A program made the position numbers and the translations under genes. Under the pieces are notes generated by a model. The model ran no database searches. It saw nothing but the letters and a program-made list of their open reading frames with translations, and was not told where the DNA came from. Positions 15,096 through 25,768 of a stretch of DNA of 43,460 nucleotides are shown here, piece after piece; position 1 is the first letter of the stretch; every line of letters starts with the position of its first letter. Source of the stretch: Bacteroidales bacterium (GTDB lineage Bacteria > Bacteroidota > Bacteroidia > Bacteroidales > Tenuifilaceae); assembly GCA_028680705.1 (NCBI GenBank), contig JAQUJY010000016.1:1-43460 (forward strand), in the 5' to 3' direction.

Positions 15096-18000
15096 CTATT
15101 GCTGTAAAACATTTTGAATAAAGTTTTCTGCTTCTACAACTTTCATTCCCATATTCGAGATAAAAGCATTTAGCTGAATCATTATCTCTGAATTATCCAT
15201 TATCTCTTGTTCATCAAGATATCCGCTACCATATAAATACTCTTCCAACTCACTAATCTTGTTATTACGGAATCCAGAAATTTCACTCCTGCTTAAGGCT
15301 TGGATTAACTCTTTTGGATTTCCATTTAGGGATTTCAATTTATCAGTAACTTCATCAATAAAACTACCAGAAATAGCACCAGATTTTATTAAAACCTCTC
15401 TGTCGATAAACTTTGGGCGCCCCTTGCGGTATAGCTCCAGATACCTTTCTAGGAGTTTAATCTTGCTGCTGATATTATTCCATAACTGTTCATCTAGCCC
15501 TGGAATCTGTCCGTGATTACTAAAATAGCTGTGTAACTGGCCAAATTGTTTAATGTCCCTCTTAAGGCATTCATAGAGTACATTAACATCGCTAATTAGA
15601 TACCAAATTGAGAGTTCACTGCATTTCTGAATCAGAATATTAAATGGCTGTACGCCCATCTCTTTGCCATACTCCTCATAGCTTTTCCCATTGGGAGAAG
15701 GAGCCTTGTGCAAAAGGGTTACTAATTCTGCATCGGGTTGTGGATAAGAGCTATTTGTTCCATCGCCGAGGGTGATAATCTGGTAATCGATATCTTTAAC
15801 TTGTTTCAAGATTTGCTGCCACTTGCCAACCTCATCGGCCTGTGCTGTAAAATAAAAAACCTGGCGCCCGTCTCGGCTAATCTCAATTAGAGCATCAATT
15901 ATAGCTTTAGCTCGCTCATCGTCGCTATTGGCAAGTAGTTCGTCGGCTAATAGGGGCAACTTTACAGTGGTCTCCTGCGATTCAACAAAGGCCAGTCTAA
16001 CGGCAAGTAGCAATTGCACTCGTGTACCAGTAGATATTTGCGACAGGTTAAGTCCATTTTTAAGAACCGTATCATAAGCGATAAATGCAGGGTCTTCTTT
16101 CTCTTCCAGCCTCAACTCATATCTACCGTTGGTAATTTTGTTGAGAATTTCATTGGCTCTACTAAAAACTGCGGGACGATTTTGATTCCGTGTTATGGTT
16201 TTAAGCTGATCAACAAGGATGCTTCCTGTAATGGATTGTAGGTTTTTTTGGTAAAGCTGCTCAAGATTATCTAACGCTTTCCCCTTTTCGCTCAGCACAT
16301 CTTCTAGTTCATGCCCTTTCTTTTTATCCTGAATTAAGGTCTCAATCTCAGCTATCTCCCTATTTATGATTTCTAACTTACCCTCACTCTCCTTATTCCT
16401 TTCCAGTTGTTCCTGCGCTTGATCAACGCTTAAACTTTCAATTTTTCCTTCATTTTTGCTATAAAGCGAATGCTCTTTTAAAATGTTTTCCTTTTCAAAA
16501 AAGCTCTTTTTTGCAGCGTAATAGTCCTGTCCAACCTCTTTATATTTTGCTAATGTATTTACTAGTTTGATTGCTTTATCCTTATCTCCCTCATCAACAC
16601 TTATTCTATCGTAAATAGTTTTTCGCCTATTTGAGGCTTTTGCCTGTTGAGCCTCTTTTTCCTTAATTTGCTCTTTTCTTTGCTCAATGGTGCTTACGTT
16701 TTCTTTGCGCGCCAATTCCTGCTTTTTGATCTCCTGAAAAGTTGCCCTTGCTTCTAAAGCATCGCCAACCCGATTAAAGTTACATTGAACAAGAATTAGA
16801 TTAGTTTTTTCGAGCATATCTTCAAAAACCTGCTCCAGCTGATTTTTTTGGGCTTTAAGCGATTCCAATTCTACGTGAGCATCCTGCCAATCCTTTACTT
16901 GCTTCAGAAACCAATATAAGCTACTAAAATCTTTGGGGTTGGTTTTGAGAAATTCGGGGGCTACCCTCAACTTTTCTATCCATCCATTGCGCTGGCTATT
17001 TATCCGATCTAAGCTCTCCTGTAATTTGCCAAGCTGCTCTTTGCAACTCGTTAATCTTTGCTTAAATTTTTCTTCCTCCCTAGCAACCTGCAAGCTTTCG
17101 GTCAATTCATCAATTCGTTGGGCTACATCATCAATAGTCCATTGTGCTGGTGCTTTAAGTCCTGATTGCTCAAAGTCATGTTTCCTGATATTATTGGACG
17201 TTCCGTCATCCTTTTTCCTAATGGTAAAGGCGTACATCATCAATGCAACTATTAGAATAATGCCCAAAAGTCCGGGCCATCCAATAATGTAGGTTGCAAT
17301 TGCCGTAATAATGCCGATTACTGAGGCAATATAAATAATACCGCTGGGTATGCCCTTTGTGCCCGTTTGCTCCTTTAACCAGTTTCCCAGAATCTTCATT
17401 CCATCTCTCAATGTTTCAGGATTTGAATCGATATTTCTAGGCTCCTGAAACTCTTTCTGCAAAGCATCTATTTCGGCTAGCAAAAATTCCTTCTCGCCTA
17501 AAACCCGAAGGGCATCCTGCAGCATTTTGTCCAGTCCGCTAACATCCTCAAGGTTTAAACCACCCCATTCTGAGGGATCAACAGAGCTATCAATGCTCTT
17601 TAATGCTTGCGTGGTTCTCTCTTTTAAACCACTTATTGCAATGACTAAATCATTGTTTTTGCGCTCAAGCTCTTTTAACTTGTCAATACGTTCTTCTAGC
17701 TCAGCAATAGTTTGATTCTGGATTCCATTCTCTGGAATCGTTAATGTATTCAGTTGCCTCCTGCGCGCCTCAATATCTTCTTTAGCGCGCTTAATCGTTT
17801 CTTCTGCCTCGCTAATTCGATCTTCTAAATCATTAATTTCATCTACTTCACTACCATTTACCCTCTCCATGGAATTCGGAAATTCCTCCATGGTGGTTGA
17901 GAGTTGTTCGTAGTTTAGCTTTGATCGAAGGTAGTCAACTACCTTTTCATAGAACTGACCTAGTTTAGATGCCTCCTGTGCTGATTCTTTATCTATATAA

Positions 18001-18560
18001 AGTTGTTCAAGGGTCTCTTCCTCTTTTTTAAGTTTCCTTTGCCCGTCTCTTATTTCTATGTATTTTTCTTCTAAATTTTCAAATTCCTTGAATTCCGTAG
18101 AGGCCTTATTTCTTATGGTTGTTGAGAAGTTTAAACTATTTTTAGCCTCATCAAGGTCATATCCTCCAATGGATTGTCTTAAAATTTCGCTTGCTAAATC
18201 TGCTTCATCTGTTTTTATAAGTTCATGGAGTGCAAGCATATATCGTTTGTTGCCCTCTGCCGGAATTCCTTTAATCTCATCTTTTAAACCATTTCGCTGT
18301 GTGCTGATGAAATTGGAATCAATATCGATCTCCCAATTCTCTTGGTCGAGTAGCACAGATCCTCTGGCCTTTAATCCAAGCGATTTCTCGTGCCATATAA
18401 GCTGCTGAATTACGCGGGCAGTTGAGCTTTTACCGGAGCTATTGGGGCCACTAATAATATTTATGCAACTGCTAAACCCTTCAAATTTCTTCAATCCCGT
18501 TGGGAATCCTGGCATTTTGGATATGGAAAGCGCTTTAAGTATATAGGGTGTTTTTTTCAT
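15096..18560 (-). CDS. YhaN/Rad50-like AAA ATPase with a transmembrane hairpin in the coiled coil
   Basis: 1,154 residues from the ATG at 18560, chosen because it overlaps the upstream stop as ATGA; a start 14 codons earlier is also open. The N-terminal half-ATPase has Walker A SGPNSSGKSS near 35-46. Long coiled coils follow. At about 403-448 there are two hydrophobic helices where Rad50 has its zinc hook. The coiled coil then returns to the second half-ATPase with STGTRVQLLLAVRLA (signature-like) and LPLLADELL near 868 (Walker B). About 245 further residues after the ATPase are not coiled coil and I do not recognise them. The family works with an Mre11-like nuclease, encoded directly upstream. 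Such YhaN proteins are linked to DNA-end processing; membrane anchoring is inferred. Confidence 0.85.
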   Translation of the reverse strand: MKKTPYILKALSISKMPGFPTGLKKFEGFSSCINIISGPNSSGKSSTARVIQQLIWHEKSLGLKARGSVLLDQENWEIDIDSNFISTQRNGLKDEIKGIPAEGNKRYMLALHELIKTDEADLASEILRQSIGGYDLDEAKNSLNFSTTIRNKASTEFKEFENLEEKYIEIRDGQRKLKKEEETLEQLYIDKESAQEASKLGQFYEKVVDYLRSKLNYEQLSTTMEEFPNSMERVNGSEVDEINDLEDRISEAEETIKRAKEDIEARRRQLNTLTIPENGIQNQTIAELEERIDKLKELERKNNDLVIAISGLKERTTQALKSIDSSVDPSEWGGLNLEDVSGLDKMLQDALRVLGEKEFLLAEIDALQKEFQEPRNIDSNPETLRDGMKILGNWLKEQTGTKGIPSGIIYIASVIGIITAIATYIIGWPGLLGIILIVALMMYAFTIRKKDDGTSNNIRKHDFEQSGLKAPAQWTIDDVAQRIDELTESLQVAREEEKFKQRLTSCKEQLGKLQESLDRINSQRNGWIEKLRVAPEFLKTNPKDFSSLYWFLKQVKDWQDAHVELESLKAQKNQLEQVFEDMLEKTNLILVQCNFNRVGDALEARATFQEIKKQELARKENVSTIEQRKEQIKEKEAQQAKASNRRKTIYDRISVDEGDKDKAIKLVNTLAKYKEVGQDYYAAKKSFFEKENILKEHSLYSKNEGKIESLSVDQAQEQLERNKESEGKLEIINREIAEIETLIQDKKKGHELEDVLSEKGKALDNLEQLYQKNLQSITGSILVDQLKTITRNQNRPAVFSRANEILNKITNGRYELRLEEKEDPAFIAYDTVLKNGLNLSQISTGTRVQLLLAVRLAFVESQETTVKLPLLADELLANSDDERAKAIIDALIEISRDGRQVFYFTAQADEVGKWQQILKQVKDIDYQIITLGDGTNSSYPQPDAELVTLLHKAPSPNGKSYEEYGKEMGVQPFNILIQKCSELSIWYLISDVNVLYECLKRDIKQFGQLHSYFSNHGQIPGLDEQLWNNISSKIKLLERYLELYRKGRPKFIDREVLIKSGAISGSFIDEVTDKLKSLNGNPKELIQALSRSEISGFRNNKISELEEYLYGSGYLDEQEIMDNSEIMIQLNAFISNMGMKVVEAENFIQNVLQQ

Positions 18561-19846
18561 GACGATTGTTGCGTAATTAGTTCCCCAAGAAGACGATTGC
18601 ATTCATTAAGTATGTATTGCTTTGGATGAGGTGAATTAATAATATTTTCATGTTTTTGAACCGGCTGATAGGTGCCTGAGGTATTCATTGCTTCAAAAGA
18701 GGATGTCCATTTTTCTTGAATCCCTTTTATGAACTCTGAATTTTCCCCGTTTTGGATAGCAAGTATTGCTTTAGCTAAGATTCCTACCGGAGAAGTTTGC
18801 TTTGCCAACTCCTCTAAGTTTTCAACTTTTGGTTTAATATCCTCCGTTATAACCTTGCGAACTGATAGTCTGGTTTCTGTCTCAATTTCCTGATTATAGT
18901 CTTTTGTGAACGCTATCCATTCCTCTAACTTTTTAATGTTTCCATGCTGACCTGTTAGCGTTATATCATAGACTAAAAAGGAGACACCTTCTAATTCGTT
19001 AATTCTTGAGTTTGCATCATTGTCTATACCCGAAACAATGCTTTTTCGAAGGCTCTGTTCATCATCTGAGTTAGTAATATCAATTGTGATATTTTCGTAT
19101 CGTACCGGAGAAACAAGGGGCGCCATTTGAATGTCAATATCATCCTTTGCCCTTACTGTCAGCAATAGGGGAGCATGATTTCCAGTCTCTTTTGGGCTAA
19201 GGGCATGGGGCGAGCCAGGATAACGCACCTCAGGATTTGCTTCGTTTATGATTTGAGGTTTATGGATGTGACCCAGTATCCAAGCATCAACCGGCTTGTT
19301 TCTAAAACCATTGGAGTCTATTGGGGCATATCTGCCTTCTGGAGTATCCACTTCACCATGAACAAGGCCAATTGTGGGGATATTGGGATCAAGGTCATCT
19401 ATGCTAAAACTCTTAAGCGGATCTTCGCTTACGTATCGATTTGGAAAGGACCATCCCACAAATTGTATCTTCTCTCCTTCTTTCGAAAAAGTTTTCAGTT
19501 CCCATTTTCCATTCATGCCCAAAAGGTGGACATTATCGTTTTTTTTAGGAGCTATTAATTGGGGTAAAACATCATAATCGTGATTTCCAGCTACCATATA
19601 CACTGGTATATTGGCAGTTTTTAGTTTTTCGAAGCCTGCTTGCAGTGGTCCAATAGCCTCAAAGTATCGATTGTCTCGATCTATAATATCGCCAGTTAGG
19701 ACAACTATGTCTACTTGGTTGGTAATTGACCACTCTACAATTCGAATCCATGTGTTTTTTGTGGCACTTATTTCAGCATTTCCTTGAATAGCGGAGGAAC
19801 TTCTTCCAATATGGATATCTCCTGTTGCTATAATCTTTAAAGCCAT
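18557..19846 (-). CDS. YhaO/Mre11-like metallophosphoesterase (putative DNA exonuclease)
   Basis: 429 residues. The calcineurin-like phosphoesterase motifs are all present: GDIHIG near 9, GDIIDRDN near 52, GNHD near 87, a VHGEVD segment near 165 and GHIHKP near 192, which bind two metal ions. The C-terminal part resembles the capping region of SbcD/YhaO proteins. The stop codon overlaps the start of the YhaN-like ATPase gene by 4 bp (ATGA), implying coupled synthesis of a nuclease-ATPase complex. It is the first gene of a two-gene minus-strand operon. Confidence 0.9.
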   Translation of the reverse strand: MALKIIATGDIHIGRSSSAIQGNAEISATKNTWIRIVEWSITNQVDIVVLTGDIIDRDNRYFEAIGPLQAGFEKLKTANIPVYMVAGNHDYDVLPQLIAPKKNDNVHLLGMNGKWELKTFSKEGEKIQFVGWSFPNRYVSEDPLKSFSIDDLDPNIPTIGLVHGEVDTPEGRYAPIDSNGFRNKPVDAWILGHIHKPQIINEANPEVRYPGSPHALSPKETGNHAPLLLTVRAKDDIDIQMAPLVSPVRYENITIDITNSDDEQSLRKSIVSGIDNDANSRINELEGVSFLVYDITLTGQHGNIKKLEEWIAFTKDYNQEIETETRLSVRKVITEDIKPKVENLEELAKQTSPVGILAKAILAIQNGENSEFIKGIQEKWTSSFEAMNTSGTYQPVQKHENIINSPHPKQYILNECNRLLGELITQQSS

Positions 19847-20302
19847 GTTGGTTTAGTTTTAGTTCTATTGAGTGATAATACCTGATTTTGTTTAAAAATA
19901 CAATTTTTTTGTATTACAGCATAAACAGATAAAGATTCAATTTTTAAAGTTGAGTATTATTACTCGGAACATCAAGCTTTTCATGCCTAGAGTTAGCCAT
20001 ACTTAAGTATTCTTGACTAGTGAATAAATACCTTAGTAATTAGTGGTTTAGTAGATTAAACTTTTAGCTAGAAGAAAAATACTAATTGGTAGTACTTCTA
20101 CTGGTTTATTAAGGGGCGATTCTTTAAAGATATTAAACTATATTTCATAAATTTGACAATTGGTGCAACCATTCAGTGTAAACTAACTTAAAGCACTATG
20201 AGGATAAGGCTGCACAAAACCTTTTTATTATCCCGTTCGATTAAGAATTGAAAATTAAAACAAAATAATAACGTTCTAAGCATCCTAACAATAATTTAAC
20301 CT
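19847..20302. promoter_or_regulatory. Divergent intergenic region between yhaO-like and alpha-2-macroglobulin genes
   Basis: 456 bp without a gene. For the plus strand TAAATTTG at 20148-20155 matches the Bacteroidota -7 motif, with a T-rich -33 at 20123-20126. It would give a 140-nt leader for the macroglobulin gene. Near the minus-strand gene AATACAA (19897-19903) and TTGTATT (19909-19915) form a small hairpin. No clear minus-strand promoter was found. Confidence 0.45.
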
Positions 20303-23300
20303 ATGAAAACCAAACTACTCCTTAACTCGGGCAAACTCGCATTGCTCATTCTAGTAAGTTTTTTAATATCGTGCAAAGGCCAAAAGGATAAGCAACCCGA
20401 TTCGAATATCTCCTACTCCGAAGAGTTGGCAAAGGAGATTAGCTTTGTTACCAATGGAGATATTCATTTTAATGATGTAATTCAGGTTGTTTTCAACGAT
20501 GCCGTTGTTGAGGAGAGCGACGTGAACGCATCGCCCAAAGATGTCTTCAGTTTTTCGCCAAGTATAAAGGGTCAAGCCGTTTGGGTTAGCCAAAGCGTGC
20601 TCGAGTTTAAGCCAGATAGACCTTTGCCTACCCGAGAAAGTTTTGATGGTAAGCTTGATCTTCAAAAATTATCCTCGAAGTTCAAAGAAAAGGAATTGGA
20701 AGATTTGATTTTTAGAATCAACATAATTGGCAGAGATTTAGCCAACTACAAAGCATCCATTACACTAAAAGATAGAAATAATCCGATTTTGATAGCGTAC
20801 GGTGGAACCGTTTCATTTACTGAGAAAACAGACCTTGAAACATTAGAAAAGGCCGCATCAATTAAAGGCGATGCTACCGTAAGGCTAATCTGGAGCAAAA
20901 TTGACGATAAAACTTTTAAGTTCACAACAAACGATATTGAGAGAACTAATAAAACCAAGAACTTTAAGGTTATCATCGATAAAAAACCTCTTGACCTCGA
21001 GTATAATTTTACCGAAACCTTTACAGTATCGCCATTGGAAAAGATGGTGCCCAACGATTTTAGAACCGATGAGGCAGGCCGAAGCCCTCGCATGCGTGTT
21101 AGTTTCTCCGATGAGCTTGATATGGATCAAAATATTGAAGGGTTAATTAGCGTGAGCCCATCGGTAAAATTTGAGGTTAAAAAGCTAGGAAAGGCTGTTG
21201 TTCTAGATGGTGATTTCAAATTTGGGCAAGAGTATTCTATTACCATAGAGAAGGGAATTAGAAGCCGCTGGGGAACAAAAACCGATGTAAAGACTACCCA
21301 GAAATTAAAATTTTCCGATATTCAGCCTCAACTCGAATTTGCATCCGATGGGATAATCCTGCCATCATCAAACAAAAATAAAATTCAGTTTTATACAACA
21401 AACCTTAAACGTGTGCACCTACAGGTAAAAAAGGTTTATACTAAGCAAATAGGAACATTTATCCAATCGCAGCAGCTCACCAGTACTAAAACGCGTAACA
21501 AAACCTTTAACGACTCCTACTCAAGCGCTGTTGGAGTAATTGTAAAGAGCCAAACCATTGAACTTGGTGACAAACAGAACGAATGGGTGCTCAATGAGTT
21601 TGACCTAACGGAACTGTTTAGCAAATACGATGATGGGCTATTTCTACTTGGCATTAACTTTACTCCCGAGGACGTTAGCCTACCCATAAAGGGCGAAATC
21701 CTTGATTATATCTATGAAAAGGGTCAGATTTATAAGCCAATATTCTTAAGCAATATCGGCATCACCGCTAAGGAAGCAGATGACGAAACCAAAGTATTTG
21801 TTACTGATATTGTAACGGGCAAACCATTATCATCGGTTAAAGTATCACTTCTTGACTGGGAAGGTGATGAAAGGACTAGTGACATATCGAACAGTCAGGG
21901 TGCTGTAACATTTAACTCCGATTATTACTACTATTACATTAAGGCAGAGAAGGGTTCTCAGGTTTCAGTCTTAAACAAGAATGAGATGAGGTGGAGCACT
22001 TCTGGGTTCGACGTTGGTGGGGTTAGAGAAAACCGTAGGCAGTCGAAAGGTTTTATATATACAGAGCGAGGGGTTTATCGCCCAGGCGATTCCATTAATG
22101 TTGGTTTTATTGTGCGTAACCATGATAATACGTTCCCTGGGAATCATCCTGTAAGCATTTCGGTATCTGACCCGCAATATAATACCATATTTACGCAAAC
22201 CACATCGGAAGCAATTGATGGACTTTACACATTTGGTTTTGCAACAGATGAAAATGCACCAACTGGGAACTACAATGTCAGAATAAATGCTGGGGGATCG
22301 CAGTTTTACCACGATTTAAAAATTGAGACCGTTGTTGCCGAGCAGCTTAAGGTACAGATAAAGCCCCTTAAGAAGCAAGTTTTGTGGACAGATAAAAGCA
22401 TCGATTTTGAGCTTAACGCCAGCTACCTATTTGGTGCACCGGCCGCAAATCTTAAATCGGAGGTGGTTATTGAGATTCATCCCTACACCATGCAATTCCC
22501 GAAATTCTCCGAATTTTTCTTTAGTCGCTCCGATGTTGAGTTTAAATCGTTTACCCAAAATGCGCTAAAAAAGAATCTTGATGCAGAGGGTAAGCTAACG
22601 GGTAGCTGGGTGATACCAACTTTAGGAACAGTGCCATCGGCACTAAAAGCAAAGATTATTGGTAAGGTAACTGAAAAGGGAGGGCAAACTAACGAAGGAT
22701 GGAATGTTGTTGATATGCATGTTTATCCCAATTACGTAGGCATTAAAGATCCTAGCGGATATGGATACCATACAATTGGACAGGAAGTTAAATTCCCCGT
22801 TATGCTCACCGATGTCAGCGGTAAAAGAATATCAGGGAAACAGCTTGAATATCGCATTTACCGAAACGATAAGCAATGGTGGTACCAGTACGATAATCGT
22901 AGGAACTATCAACTTAAGTATAAGGAAGACAGCCAAACCTACCTTGAAGCCTCTGGTAGTGTGAGCATACAGGAAGGGCCTAGCTATATAGCCTTTACCC
23001 CCGCCGAGAATGGACACTACCTTATTGAGGTGAGCGATGGTGGGAGCGGGCATAGCGCATCAATTTTCTTTAGTGCATATCGTTACGGTGGAATACCTGC
23101 GGGCGATTTAAATGAGGGAACCCTTGCGTTAAAATCCGATAAGGATAAATACAAATCATCGGATAGGGCAAAAATTATGCTGCCAAATCCAAAGCAGGGA
23201 AATATTTTGGTTACTGTGGAAAAAGGAAGGGAAATTATTGACTGGTTCTGGGTTGACCCGAGTAATAGTAAGAACGATGAGCTAGTTATTGATGTTCCGC

Positions 23301-25768
23301 TTAGTAAGAAAATGCTCCCAAATGCCTACGTAACGGTATCGGTAATTCAACCGCACAATCAAACCCAAAACGATAGGCCAATTAGGATGTTTGGCATAAT
23401 TCCAATTATGATTGAGGACTCGGATACAAGAATCGACTTTACCATTGAAACTGCCGAAAACCTTACACCCAACAACGATTTTGAGGTTAAAATAAGCACC
23501 CTAAACCAAAAACAAGCACACTTTACCATTGCTGTTGTAGATGAGGGATTGCTGAGCCTAACCCAATTCCGTACGCCCAACCCATGGAGAGAGTTTTACA
23601 AAAAGGTGGGACTGTATATTGAAACCTACGATGTATTCTCGCATATAATTAGCGCAAATAAAGGTGATGTTTTCCAAACATTCTCTATTGGGGGTGCCGA
23701 CGATATGGACTATCGCGAATCGCAGCTCGACCCTGTGGATGGAAAAAAACGATTCAAACCCGTTTGTATGTTTAAAGGACCACTTAGCACCGACGATAGG
23801 GGTAGGGCAACCGTTAAGTTTCACATGCCAAACTACAATGGTGCTGTTAGGATTATGGTTGTAGGAACCAATAAGGGGAGCTTTGGTAGCGTCGAAAAAA
23901 CAGTGCCCGTTCGCTCCGATATTATTATGCAGCCCAGCATACCACGCATCCTAAAACCAGGCGATGAGTTTACTTTACCCGTAGCGCTCTTTAGGATAAA
24001 TCCTAAAATAACCAACGCACAGTTTAAGTTTGATACTGAAGGTCCAATTGAAGTGGTTGGCGACAAAATCATAAAGGTTGACTTTGGTCAAAACGATGAG
24101 GCCGACATTAAGTTTAAGGTTAGAGTAAAAGAAGCAGTTGGACAAGCAAAAATAGTCCTAACAGGCGTATCGGGCAGCACCGAGGTTAAAAGTGAAACAG
24201 ATATTAAAGTAGTTCCCAGCTCGGTTAGGGTTTACGATAAATCTACCGAAAAGATTGAGAAGGGACAAACCCAGAGCATAAAAGTGCCAAAGGTTGGTCT
24301 GGATGGTACCAATAATGCTTCTCTGGATTTAAATATCTTTCCAAATATGGATTTCGACCATAGGCTTAAGTGGCTAATCAGGTATCCGTATGGTTGTATT
24401 GAGCAAAGTACCTCAACTCTATTCCCTCAACTTTATCTTAAAAAAATGGGTTATTTCCAAAAAGATGAGATTGCCGAAATAGACCGTAACCTAAACGAAG
24501 GCATAAACAGGCTGCAAACATATATTGTTAGTAGCGGTGGATTTGCTTACTGGCCAGGCAATACAACTGAGTGCGATTGGGGAACAAACTATGCCACCCA
24601 TTTCATGATTGAGGCCAAAAAACTAGGTTACTCTGTACCCGATTACATGTACAACGGTGCCATAAATAGGCTTAAATCAGCGGCAAGAAATCATAGCGGA
24701 AAGTTAACCACCCGCGTTAACCGTGCATTTGTGCTTGCACTTGCCCAACAGCAACCCATGGCTGAGATGAATCTACTTATGGAGAACGAACTAAAGAATA
24801 TGAACAGCGCCGAAAAATGGATGCTAGCCGCAGCTTATCACCTTGCAGGTGCCGAGAATATTCGCGACCAGATTCTCTCTAATACCGATACTGTAACCAA
24901 AGAATATGAGCCATTCTCGTATAATTTTGGTTCAAAGTATAGGGATGATGCAATTATTCTTTACGCCGCTGTACTTATGAATCAGTTAGAAACCGCTGAA
25001 CTCATGGCCAAAGGTGTTGCAGCAAATCTATCGAGCCGTGAGTACCTAAGCACCCAAAGCTCTGGATATATGCTATTGGCTTTGGGCAAGTATTTTGATG
25101 TTTCTGGGATATCGGCTGCGCAAGGTCAAATAATTAGTGGTACCGTAAAATTGGCCAACGGTCAAACCATCGACTTTAACCAGGCAGGAAGGATTACCAT
25201 ACCCATTAGGGATAACTTTGGGCAAGATATTCAGGTAACAATATCAAACTCAACTAAGGTTGATGTTGTTTATGCAAGCGTGGCGTGGAATGGAGTGCCG
25301 CTAAAGGATGAGAGTAAAGCTTTCGAAAATAACCTAAGCCTAAAGGTTAACTGGTACGATGAGGATGGTAATACCCTAAACCCACAATCGCTAAAGCAGG
25401 GCGCAACATTCTACGGAAGGTTTAGCGTTAAAAACACCAGTCCACTAAGTCGAGTTTCTGAACTGGCTTTGGTACAGGTATTACCCTCAGGATGGCAAAT
25501 AGAAAATATCAGAATAAACAATACGTTACTACCCGATTGGACAAGAGGGTGGAGTTTGAACAAAGAGAACTATCTCGATATTCGTGATGATAGGGTTATG
25601 TGGTTCTTTGACCTGAAGGATAGTGAAACCCTCGATTTTGTAGTAAAGCTAAACTGCATAAATGCGGGTGAGTTCTGGTTGCCAGGTACCCTGCTTGAGG
25701 CAATGTACAGCAAAGATTTTAAAGCAACAACAGTAGGAACGAAAGTGTATGTTAAAGCGTTTGAATAG
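20303..25768 (+). CDS. Bacterial alpha-2-macroglobulin family lipoprotein with thioester
   Basis: 1,821 residues. The N-terminus is a lipoprotein signal with lipobox LISC near residue 24. The body has the domain series of large bacterial macroglobulins (YfhM/ECAM type): an MG2-type segment around YTERGVYRPGDS near 585, the A2M signature around DDRGRATVKFHMPNYNG near 1165, and the thioester motif GCIEQ near 1364 in the alpha-alpha barrel domain. Such proteins trap proteases that reach the periplasm, using a bait region and a reactive Cys-Gln thioester. It overlaps pbpC by 20 bp, the standard pairing: the macroglobulin guards the cell while PBP1C is thought to repair peptidoglycan. Confidence 0.95.
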   Translation: MKTKLLLNSGKLALLILVSFLISCKGQKDKQPDSNISYSEELAKEISFVTNGDIHFNDVIQVVFNDAVVEESDVNASPKDVFSFSPSIKGQAVWVSQSVLEFKPDRPLPTRESFDGKLDLQKLSSKFKEKELEDLIFRINIIGRDLANYKASITLKDRNNPILIAYGGTVSFTEKTDLETLEKAASIKGDATVRLIWSKIDDKTFKFTTNDIERTNKTKNFKVIIDKKPLDLEYNFTETFTVSPLEKMVPNDFRTDEAGRSPRMRVSFSDELDMDQNIEGLISVSPSVKFEVKKLGKAVVLDGDFKFGQEYSITIEKGIRSRWGTKTDVKTTQKLKFSDIQPQLEFASDGIILPSSNKNKIQFYTTNLKRVHLQVKKVYTKQIGTFIQSQQLTSTKTRNKTFNDSYSSAVGVIVKSQTIELGDKQNEWVLNEFDLTELFSKYDDGLFLLGINFTPEDVSLPIKGEILDYIYEKGQIYKPIFLSNIGITAKEADDETKVFVTDIVTGKPLSSVKVSLLDWEGDERTSDISNSQGAVTFNSDYYYYYIKAEKGSQVSVLNKNEMRWSTSGFDVGGVRENRRQSKGFIYTERGVYRPGDSINVGFIVRNHDNTFPGNHPVSISVSDPQYNTIFTQTTSEAIDGLYTFGFATDENAPTGNYNVRINAGGSQFYHDLKIETVVAEQLKVQIKPLKKQVLWTDKSIDFELNASYLFGAPAANLKSEVVIEIHPYTMQFPKFSEFFFSRSDVEFKSFTQNALKKNLDAEGKLTGSWVIPTLGTVPSALKAKIIGKVTEKGGQTNEGWNVVDMHVYPNYVGIKDPSGYGYHTIGQEVKFPVMLTDVSGKRISGKQLEYRIYRNDKQWWYQYDNRRNYQLKYKEDSQTYLEASGSVSIQEGPSYIAFTPAENGHYLIEVSDGGSGHSASIFFSAYRYGGIPAGDLNEGTLALKSDKDKYKSSDRAKIMLPNPKQGNILVTVEKGREIIDWFWVDPSNSKNDELVIDVPLSKKMLPNAYVTVSVIQPHNQTQNDRPIRMFGIIPIMIEDSDTRIDFTIETAENLTPNNDFEVKISTLNQKQAHFTIAVVDEGLLSLTQFRTPNPWREFYKKVGLYIETYDVFSHIISANKGDVFQTFSIGGADDMDYRESQLDPVDGKKRFKPVCMFKGPLSTDDRGRATVKFHMPNYNGAVRIMVVGTNKGSFGSVEKTVPVRSDIIMQPSIPRILKPGDEFTLPVALFRINPKITNAQFKFDTEGPIEVVGDKIIKVDFGQNDEADIKFKVRVKEAVGQAKIVLTGVSGSTEVKSETDIKVVPSSVRVYDKSTEKIEKGQTQSIKVPKVGLDGTNNASLDLNIFPNMDFDHRLKWLIRYPYGCIEQSTSTLFPQLYLKKMGYFQKDEIAEIDRNLNEGINRLQTYIVSSGGFAYWPGNTTECDWGTNYATHFMIEAKKLGYSVPDYMYNGAINRLKSAARNHSGKLTTRVNRAFVLALAQQQPMAEMNLLMENELKNMNSAEKWMLAAAYHLAGAENIRDQILSNTDTVTKEYEPFSYNFGSKYRDDAIILYAAVLMNQLETAELMAKGVAANLSSREYLSTQSSGYMLLALGKYFDVSGISAAQGQIISGTVKLANGQTIDFNQAGRITIPIRDNFGQDIQVTISNSTKVDVVYASVAWNGVPLKDESKAFENNLSLKVNWYDEDGNTLNPQSLKQGATFYGRFSVKNTSPLSRVSELALVQVLPSGWQIENIRINNTLLPDWTRGWSLNKENYLDIRDDRVMWFFDLKDSETLDFVVKLNCINAGEFWLPGTLLEAMYSKDFKATTVGTKVYVKAFE

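Noticed and set aside
16014..16241. Plus-strand open frames inside the YhaN-like and alpha-2-macroglobulin genes
   Set aside because: They are antisense or out-of-frame readings of long, clearly coding genes with recognised domains.
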